DNA of 64,000 nt, from NCBI GenBank assembly GCA_964396595.1, contig CAYNFR010000002.1, positions 1 through 64,000 of the forward strand, in the 5' to 3' direction. Position 1 is the stretch's first letter; each line of letters starts with the position of its first letter. Made by a program: the position numbers and the translations under genes. The stretch is from CAYNFR01 sp964396595 (GTDB lineage Bacteria > Bacteroidota > Bacteroidia > Chitinophagales > Saprospiraceae). Shown in pieces: positions 58,486 to 64,000 of this stretch. The notes beneath the pieces were generated by a model. That model was given only the letters and a program-made list of their open reading frames with translations. It was not told the DNA's origin and did no database searches.

Positions 58486-59502
58486 TTAATTTGTCTCTTG
58501 TTGCTCTTCTTCCGGGTCGGAAGTGGATCTTCGAGTAGAAGGGGCTTGATGTTGAGAATGTTTATCGTAAGCCAGTATGATTTCTTTGACCAGGCGATGC
58601 CTTACGACATCTTCAGGAGTAAGGAATATTGTTGCAATACCGGTGATATCCTTAAGAATATCTAAGCCTTGTATAAGTCCGGAAGTTTGTTTCCGTGGCA
58701 AATCAATCTGGCTGAGGTCTCCGGTGATAATACATTTAGCATTTGGCCCGAGACGAGTAAGAAACATTTTTAACTGTAGCGAAGTGGTATTTTGTGCTTC
58801 GTCAAGGATAATGAAAGCATTGTTGAGTGTTCGTCCTCGCATAAAAGCAAGGGGAGCTACTTCGATAGTTCGGTTGGTCATAAATTGAGCAAGCTTCTCA
58901 GCGGGAAGCATGTCATCAAGTGCATCATATAGAGGTCGAAGATAAGGATCTACTTTTTCCTTCAGGTCTCCGGGGAGAAACCCAAGACTTTCGCCGGCTT
59001 CTACGGCGGGTCTCGTTAGAATGATTCGCTGAACTAGGCGATTTTTTAATGCCTTGACGGCAAGAGCCACAGCCGTATAGGTTTTACCTGTTCCTGCCGG
59101 ACCGATAGCAAATAGTATGTCATGAGATTCTGACAAGAGAACCATTTTTTTCTGGTTTTTGGTTCTTGCCTTTATGGGTTTACCATTTACGCCATATACT
59201 ATCGCGTTTCCGGAATCCTTGGAATCATCAGTGCGGTGAAAAGGATTAAAATCAGATATAATATCCATCACAGCGTGATCCGGGAGACGATCCGTATCAT
59301 TAAGGATACGCATCATCAATTCTAACTTTGATTTGACCTTTTGGGTCTGAGTCTTGTCGCCGGAAATTTTTACTTGTGTGCCCCTCTGTGATATATTCAC
59401 ATCGGGATAAGCGTTTTTTATCAATTTGAGTTTAGACTCTTTTGGCCCGAATAGTTCCAGAAGATCTAACCCATCTAACGAAAGTACTATCTCGCTCAGC
59501 AA
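58486..59502 (-). CDS. PhoH-family ATPase
   Basis: This 338-residue protein has an N-terminal KH-like region (about 20-70, VNISQRGTQVKISG) and a PhoH ATPase domain. The Walker A is GPAGTGKT (134-141), with RPAVEAGESLGFLPGDLKEK following and the Walker B FIILDEAQN (about 230-238). TGDLSQIDLPRKQTSGL is the sensor region. Family members (PhoH2/YbeZ) are linked to RNA metabolism and ribosome maturation; the precise role is unsettled. ybeY, its usual partner, is not adjacent here. Confidence 0.92.
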   Translation of the reverse strand: MLSEIVLSLDGLDLLELFGPKESKLKLIKNAYPDVNISQRGTQVKISGDKTQTQKVKSKLELMMRILNDTDRLPDHAVMDIISDFNPFHRTDDSKDSGNAIVYGVNGKPIKARTKNQKKMVLLSESHDILFAIGPAGTGKTYTAVALAVKALKNRLVQRIILTRPAVEAGESLGFLPGDLKEKVDPYLRPLYDALDDMLPAEKLAQFMTNRTIEVAPLAFMRGRTLNNAFIILDEAQNTTSLQLKMFLTRLGPNAKCIITGDLSQIDLPRKQTSGLIQGLDILKDITGIATIFLTPEDVVRHRLVKEIILAYDKHSQHQAPSTRRSTSDPEEEQQETN

Positions 59503-59588
59503 ATATTCAGTTGTCTTAATTAATGATCAATAACCCAAAGGTAAAGCAACTGTATCATATATTGTGAAGGAGACAGTTTATAATAGCA

Positions 59589-61145
59589 TTATCCTGCCCA
59601 CCCCTCTCTATCTAAGCTTCTATATTGAATTGCTTCAGCCAAATATTCGATTTTTATATCTGGGCTTCCAGCCAGATCTGCACAAGTGCGAGCGACTTTT
59701 AAAATCCGATCGTAGGCCCGGGCAGATAGTTGAAGTTTTTCCATAGCCGTTTTCAGCAATGTCTGACCTGCAGGACTTAGCTCACATACCTCTCTGACCA
59801 TTCGACTGGGCATCTGAGCATTACAGTATATATTGGCATGGTCTTTAAATCGTTCTTCTTGGATTATTCTGGCCTTATTGACTCGCTCGCGAATGGCGTC
59901 ACTAGTTTCGCCCTTATATTCTGAGGTGCTCAGCTCATCATAACTGACTGGGGTAACCTCGACGTGCAAGTCTATGCGATCCAGCAATGGTCCGGAAATT
60001 TTATTCAGGTATTTTTTTACTACTCCAGGCCCACACACACAATCTTTTTCTGGATGATTATAAAAGCCACAAGGGCAAGGATTCATAGATGCTACGAGCA
60101 TAAATGAAGCTGGATAATCAACGGAAACTTTAGCTCTTGAAATAGTCACTTTTCGTTCTTCCATGGGCTGTCGCATAACTTCAAGAGCAGATCGTTTAAA
60201 TTCAGGCAACTCGTCCAAAAATAATACGCCATTGTGCGCAAGGGATATTTCGCCGGGATTGGGATTTGATCCACCACCTACTAATGCAACGTCCGAGATA
60301 GTGTGATGCGGAGAACGATATGGGCGCTGCGCGACAAGTGCCGCATGTCCCTCGAGTAGTCCTGCCACACTATGAATCTTAGTAGCTTCAAGCGCTTCGT
60401 ATAGATTGAGAGGCGGCAAAATACTTGGTAATCGCTTTGCCAGCATTGTTTTTCCCGCTCCCGGTGGGCCTATAAGGATAACATTATGACCGCCTGCAGC
60501 AGCTATTTCTAGTGCTCTTTTGATATTTTCTTGACCTTTTACGTCAGAAAAATCGACGGAATAATAATTTTTCTCCTCAGAGAAAATTTCTCTTGTATCA
60601 ACAGTGATGCGTTCTAAGGGTCGAGTATCTTCTAGAAAATCGATAGCCTCGGCCAAATTATCAATACCATATACCTCCAAGTCATTTACGATAGCAGCCT
60701 CGCGGGCGTTTTGACGAGGCAATATGATTCCTTCATATTTGAGCTTGCGCGCCTCGATGGCAATAGGGAGTGCACCTTTTATAGGTCTTAGTCCGCCATC
60801 GAGAGCAAGTTCACCCATTATTAAGTATTTGGACAACTTCGCATCTGATATCTGCTTGGTGGCAGCCAGAATGCCTATTGCTATAGGAAGATCATATGCA
60901 GAGCCTTCTTTGCGCACATCCGCAGGCGCCATATTGACAACGAGCTTCAGGCGGGGCATCTTATAGCCTACATTCTTGATAGCAGACTCAACACGTTGAA
61001 ATCCCTCTTTGACTGCATTGTCAGGAAGACCGACTAAAAAATAGAATTGCTTTCCGGCAGCGACATTGCCCCCGGCATTGACCTCTATAGTGATCAGTTG
61101 TGCATCTATACCTTGAACCGCACTTGCAAAAGTTTTAACTAGCAT
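59589..61145 (-). CDS. YifB-family Mg-chelatase-like AAA ATPase
   Basis: This 518-residue protein combines an N-terminal Lon-protease-like (ChlI) domain (about 20-140, with NMAPADVRKEGSAYDLPIA) and an AAA+ module. The module has Walker A GPPGAGKTMLAKRLPSILPP (about 222-241), Walker B NGVLFLDELPEF, and sensor segments. A zinc-like cysteine cluster NPCPCGFYNHPEKDCVCGP lies at about 363-381. Its relatives ComM/YifB act as a branch-migrating helicase in DNA uptake and recombination; some annotations call it a chelatase by domain only. It is a stand-alone minus-strand gene. Confidence 0.92.
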   Translation of the reverse strand: MLVKTFASAVQGIDAQLITIEVNAGGNVAAGKQFYFLVGLPDNAVKEGFQRVESAIKNVGYKMPRLKLVVNMAPADVRKEGSAYDLPIAIGILAATKQISDAKLSKYLIMGELALDGGLRPIKGALPIAIEARKLKYEGIILPRQNAREAAIVNDLEVYGIDNLAEAIDFLEDTRPLERITVDTREIFSEEKNYYSVDFSDVKGQENIKRALEIAAAGGHNVILIGPPGAGKTMLAKRLPSILPPLNLYEALEATKIHSVAGLLEGHAALVAQRPYRSPHHTISDVALVGGGSNPNPGEISLAHNGVLFLDELPEFKRSALEVMRQPMEERKVTISRAKVSVDYPASFMLVASMNPCPCGFYNHPEKDCVCGPGVVKKYLNKISGPLLDRIDLHVEVTPVSYDELSTSEYKGETSDAIRERVNKARIIQEERFKDHANIYCNAQMPSRMVREVCELSPAGQTLLKTAMEKLQLSARAYDRILKVARTCADLAGSPDIKIEYLAEAIQYRSLDREGWAG

Positions 61146-61330
61146 GTCTTACTGTATTCCATAACGAGGAAACAATGTATGAATTAACCATGAATAAAGG
61201 AGTTCTAGAAACCCTATTAAGACAGGATTTAACAAAAATCCAAATAAAATTTGTTCGTTCGAATTAGAGAATGTATTTTTACTTCTGGCTTGAAATATTA
61301 AATCATTCAAGACGCGTTAGAATAACTAGA

Positions 61331-61358
61331 TTGTTAGCGAATAAATGGTATTATGTTG
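61331..61358 (+). promoter_or_regulatory. candidate promoter of the cysteine leader
   Basis: TTG (61331-61333), 18 nt, then TATGTTG (61352-61358), close to the Bacteroidota TTG / TAnnTTTG pattern with one T missing. Initiation some 5-8 nt later would place the first transcribed base within a few nt of the leader ATG at 61368, making the leader peptide nearly leaderless. The rest of the 61146-61330 stretch shows nothing I can name. Confidence 0.35.
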
Positions 61359-61367
61359 AATAAATTT

Positions 61368-61415
61368 ATGAATTGTTGTTGCTGCTTTTTTCTGACTCAC
61401 CTGGGTACGGAATGA
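61368..61415 (+). CDS. cysteine-rich leader peptide MNCCCCFFLTHLGTE
   Basis: This 15-codon reading frame encodes M-N-C-C-C-C-F-F-L-T-H-L-G-T-E and ends in TGA. The four consecutive cysteine codons (TGT TGT TGC TGC, 61374-61385) are the mark of a regulatory leader peptide, since cysteine is among the rarest residues. The frame lies 29 nt before a strong terminator and about 90 nt before the ATG of a sulfite reductase, an enzyme that makes the sulfide used for cysteine. By analogy with the trp and his leaders, ribosomes stall at the Cys codons when charged tRNA-Cys is scarce and prevent termination. Poly-cysteine leader frames with this role are known in mycobacteria; I know of no description in Bacteroidota. 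The peptide itself probably has no function. Confidence 0.8.
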   Translation: MNCCCCFFLTHLGTE

Positions 61416-61444
61416 GATAGTGGCAATGTAGATATATATATCGA

Positions 61445-61480
61445 GAGCCCCTCAGGAAGACCCTGAGGGGCTCTTTTTTT
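61445..61480 (+). terminator. attenuator terminator before the sulfite reductase
   Basis: A perfect 12-bp stem (GAGCCCCTCAGG / CCTGAGGGGCTC) with a 5-nt AAGAC loop is followed by T7. No minus-strand gene could use it and the nearest plus-strand gene upstream is the leader peptide, so it acts inside the leader. The last T lies 22 nt before the sulfite reductase ATG. Confidence 0.9.
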
Positions 61481-61502
61481 GTCATCATTTAAAAGGTTTA
61501 AA

Positions 61503-63626
61503 ATGCACAATGTAATTGATCCCGAATCTATAGAACCAGATGATTTAAAAGATATCATCGAACTAGAACAGCGCGTTAACAATTATCGCTCAGGACTTGA
61601 AGATGAGGAACGCTTTAAGTTATACCGCCTTACGCGCGGCGTTTACGGCCAACGACAGGTGGGCGCTCAGATGTTTCGAATTAAAATACCATTAGGTCGA
61701 TTGACTACAGAACAATTGGTCCGTATTGCCGACACGTCAGATCAATACGCCACGGGCAATCTTCATATAACCACACGACAAGACATTCAGTTGCACCACG
61801 TCAAATTGGAAGATTCTGTTCATGTGTGGACTAGATTGGCTGAGAAACGCATTACAGCCCGTGAATCATGCGGTAATACAGTGCGCAATGTTACTGCATC
61901 AGCGGAAGCGGGTATTGATGCATTAGAGTCATTTGATATGTCACCGTATGCGCATTTTTTGGCGGGATATTTTCTAAGAAATCCGATATGTCAAGAAATG
62001 GGACGTAAAGTAAAAATAGCTTTTTCGTCGAGTCATCTTGATACGGCGATGACCTTTATGCATGATTTCGGATTTATTCCTGTCCTATTTGGAGAAAAGA
62101 AGGGATTTAAAGTGTTTGTAGGAGGTGGGCTTGGAGCACAAGCCTTTTTTGCACAAGAGGCACATTCTTTTTTGCCCGAGGAAGAGTTAATCCCATTCGT
62201 AGAGGCCGCATTGCGTGTATTTGATCGATATGGTGAGCGAGAAAAAAGACATAAAGCACGACTTAAGTTTTTGGTCAAGAGTATTGGATTAGAAGAATTC
62301 TTGAGATTGATAGAAATAGAAAAAAGTGCGCTCCTCAATAAGCACGTTTTGATCCCTGCGGATCAACGAGCCCCAGATTGTTTTCCTATCCAGGCAGACC
62401 ATGATCTTAGTGTTTCAAAAACCGATATAGAATTCGCACGATGGATTAAAACCAACACTTTTGAGCAGCGACAAAAGAACTATTATGGTGTGTACATCAA
62501 AGTTCTTCTTGGAGATTTATCTTCAGATGATGCACGCAAGCTTGCGCCGATTATCGAGTCTTATGCTTCTTCTGAATTATGCTTGACTATTAATCAGAAC
62601 ATTTTGTTGCGATATGTTCCGGTCCAACATCTATTACCTCTTTATCAAGCATTGAAAAATATCGGTCTAGCTTCAATAGGATATGATAGTATAGCGGATG
62701 TCACAGCATGTCCTGGAACAGACACATGTAATCTAGGTGTGACTAATAGCACCCACCTTGCCAAAGAGATAGAATGGATGATCGAGAAGGAATATCCTGA
62801 TCTATTGGAGGAGCAGCATATTAAAATCAAAATTAGTGGGTGCATGAATGCGTGTGGCCAACATATGATCGCCAACATAGGATTTCATGGCAGCTCCATC
62901 AAGCGAGAGAATCTCGTAATACCGGCACTCCAAGTTGTGCTAGGTGGTGGAGTAGATCCTACCGGAAAACCTTACATAGCCGACAAAGTGATAAAAATTC
63001 CCACCAAGAGAGCTTTAGAATCCATTCGTGTTTTACTGGACTTTTATGAAACCAACAAAATCTTGGACGAATATTTTAATCACTTCTACGAGCGTATGGG
63101 CGGCAAAAACTTTTTTTATAAGCTCCTTAAGCCCCATGCTGACCTTGAGACGATCACTGCTCGGGATCTCATAGATTGGGGCGAAAACGATGATTATATT
63201 CAGGCGATTGGCGTAGGAGAATGCGCAGGTGTAATGATCGATATGGTAAGCACCATATTAATGGATGCAGAAGATAAACTTCAGAGCGCCAAAGCCGCAT
63301 TAGCACAAGGTGCATTGGCGGATAGTCATTATTATGCTTATTCGACAATGGTGATCGCATCCAAGGCGCTGTTGCTCAGCGAAGATGTCAGTTGTAACAC
63401 ACAAAAGGGAATTATCGATGATTTTAAAAAACACTTCATTGATACTGCCAAGATTTCACTGCCCTACGATTACGAACATGAAGTATCACGGATTAATTCC
63501 ACAGTTCCTTCTGAGGAGTCCACTATGCACTTTATAATTAATGCAGAACACTTATTGCAAGTTGTAAACAATTATCGTGGTGCTGGTAAAGAAAAAGAAG
63601 TGATTAGAAACTTCTATTCTGCTTAA
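61503..63626 (+). CDS. siroheme nitrite/sulfite reductase with C-terminal helical extension
   Basis: This enzyme reduces sulfite to sulfide (six electrons), or nitrite to ammonia. I use the ATG at 61503 (MHNVIDPESIEPDDLK; 707 aa), not the TTG at 61479, which falls within the terminator T run. Two ferredoxin-like half-domains with siroheme-binding NLHITTRQDIQLHHV (about 80-94) are followed by the Fe4S4/siroheme cysteines in TACPGTDTCN and SGCMNACGQH (CX5C and CX3C). The last 140 residues (about 565-707, including DSHYYAYSTMVIASKALLL) are an extra helical, HEPN-like domain seen in Bacteroidota homologues. A leader-peptide attenuator upstream and SUMT, the siroheme-making enzyme, downstream support sulfite reduction for cysteine. 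Confidence 0.9.
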   Translation: MHNVIDPESIEPDDLKDIIELEQRVNNYRSGLEDEERFKLYRLTRGVYGQRQVGAQMFRIKIPLGRLTTEQLVRIADTSDQYATGNLHITTRQDIQLHHVKLEDSVHVWTRLAEKRITARESCGNTVRNVTASAEAGIDALESFDMSPYAHFLAGYFLRNPICQEMGRKVKIAFSSSHLDTAMTFMHDFGFIPVLFGEKKGFKVFVGGGLGAQAFFAQEAHSFLPEEELIPFVEAALRVFDRYGEREKRHKARLKFLVKSIGLEEFLRLIEIEKSALLNKHVLIPADQRAPDCFPIQADHDLSVSKTDIEFARWIKTNTFEQRQKNYYGVYIKVLLGDLSSDDARKLAPIIESYASSELCLTINQNILLRYVPVQHLLPLYQALKNIGLASIGYDSIADVTACPGTDTCNLGVTNSTHLAKEIEWMIEKEYPDLLEEQHIKIKISGCMNACGQHMIANIGFHGSSIKRENLVIPALQVVLGGGVDPTGKPYIADKVIKIPTKRALESIRVLLDFYETNKILDEYFNHFYERMGGKNFFYKLLKPHADLETITARDLIDWGENDDYIQAIGVGECAGVMIDMVSTILMDAEDKLQSAKAALAQGALADSHYYAYSTMVIASKALLLSEDVSCNTQKGIIDDFKKHFIDTAKISLPYDYEHEVSRINSTVPSEESTMHFIINAEHLLQVVNNYRGAGKEKEVIRNFYSA

Positions 63627-63645
63627 CATTCTTAACACCTTATAC

Positions 63646-64000
63646 ATGTCAACAACTAATCAAAGATTGAGTCTTGTAGGCGCCGGACCGGGAGATCCTG
63701 AACTACTCACATTAAAAGCGGTCAAAGCATTGAAATCAGCGGATGCTGTACTTTATGATGCTTTAGTAAGTTCGGAAGTGTTGTCCTATGCTTCGCCGAA
63801 GGCGGTTAAGATTCCTGTGGGTAAGCGCTGTGGCCGACACAGTATGACACAAAATGAAATTAACCTGTTGATTATTCAATCGGTGTTTCGTTATGGCCAT
63901 GTGGTAAGACTCAAAGGAGGTGATCCGTTTATATATGGTAGAGGATATGAAGAACTGAAGTATGCCAGAGCATTCGGTATTCAGGTGAATTTAATTCCCG
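63646..64000 (+). CDS. cobA: uroporphyrinogen-III C-methyltransferase, 5' part
   Basis: This gene is cut by the right edge; about 118 codons are present from the ATG at 63646, 19 nt after the sulfite reductase stop. The start LSLVGAGPGDPELLTLKAVK and ADAVLYDALVS, then VGKRCGRHSMTQNEIN and VVRLKGGDPFIYGRG, are the defining motifs of SUMT. SUMT makes precorrin-2 from uroporphyrinogen III with SAM. The product leads to siroheme, the cofactor of the reductase just upstream, so the two form a sulfite-reduction operon. Whether a precorrin-2 dehydrogenase/ferrochelatase is fused further on cannot be seen. Confidence 0.93.
   Translation, partial: MSTTNQRLSLVGAGPGDPELLTLKAVKALKSADAVLYDALVSSEVLSYASPKAVKIPVGKRCGRHSMTQNEINLLIIQSVFRYGHVVRLKGGDPFIYGRGYEELKYARAFGIQVNLIP

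Noticed and set aside
61146..61440. Possible SAM riboswitch upstream of the sulfite reductase
   Set aside because: No SAM-I, SAM-II or SAM-III conserved core could be found; the short cysteine ORF explains the leader better.

Overview
The window is a chromosomal segment of a Bacteroidota bacterium, probably from the Saprospiria/Chitinophagia side of the phylum. Supporting signs are a PorQ gene (a type IX secretion component found only in this phylum), DUF5117 and M1 metallopeptidases, a TonB-dependent receptor with an N-terminal carboxypeptidase-regulatory-like domain, MenA, LptF, and several TAnnTTTG -7 boxes upstream of genes with no evident Shine-Dalgarno sequence. The species cannot be named from the sequence alone. 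No tRNA, rRNA, CRISPR array, prophage or plasmid function was seen.

Layout. 1-5 kb: the 3' end of an S74-chaperone protein, an ECF sigma factor, a ferredoxin-NADP reductase/LptF pair and an SMP-30-like lipoprotein. 4.7-11.8 kb: one long minus-strand run of GH18 protein, Gfo/Idh oxidoreductase, DUF5117 protease, PorQ, rhodanese lipoprotein and O-antigen ligase-like protein, which looks like an envelope/secretion operon. 12-22.5 kb: housekeeping (menA, aspS, uvrA, metF, a SAM-hydrolysing DUF62 enzyme, aroB). 22.5-23.7 kb: non-coding DNA with a 0.4 kb repeat and a broken IS3 transposase. 23.7-25.9 kb: agmatine to putrescine (aguB, aguA). 26-32.5 kb: the rimP-nusA-infB transcription/translation operon with a terminator in its leader. 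33-38 kb: a minus-strand glycan cluster (methyltransferase, small DUF4834-like protein, RluA, sulfotransferase, two glycosyltransferases). 38-48.5 kb: a large GT117/DUF2723 membrane protein, TPR protein, site-2 protease, galactokinase and TonB receptor. 48.5-49.5 kb: the second, inverted copy of the 0.4 kb repeat. 49.5-61 kb: M1 peptidase, mgsA, uvrC, an MBL hydrolase, TPR protein, a sigma/anti-sigma/Spy-like module, OsmC, PhoH and YifB. 61.3-64 kb: a siroheme sulfite reductase and a uroporphyrinogen-III methyltransferase that runs off the end.

The most striking feature lies before the sulfite reductase. A 15-residue reading frame with four cysteine codons in a row (MNCCCCFFLTHLGTE, 61368-61415) is followed 29 nt later by a perfect 12-bp terminator hairpin and a T7 tract, and then by the sulfite reductase start. 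This has the anatomy of a ribosome-mediated cysteine attenuator controlling sulfur assimilation. Its leader peptide and terminator are read directly from the sequence; the regulation is inferred. Second in interest are the GNRA-loop terminator in the rimP-nusA-infB leader, which suggests NusA autoregulation, and the roughly 96% identical inverted 0.4 kb repeats that bracket about 26 kb of chromosome and could allow inversion.
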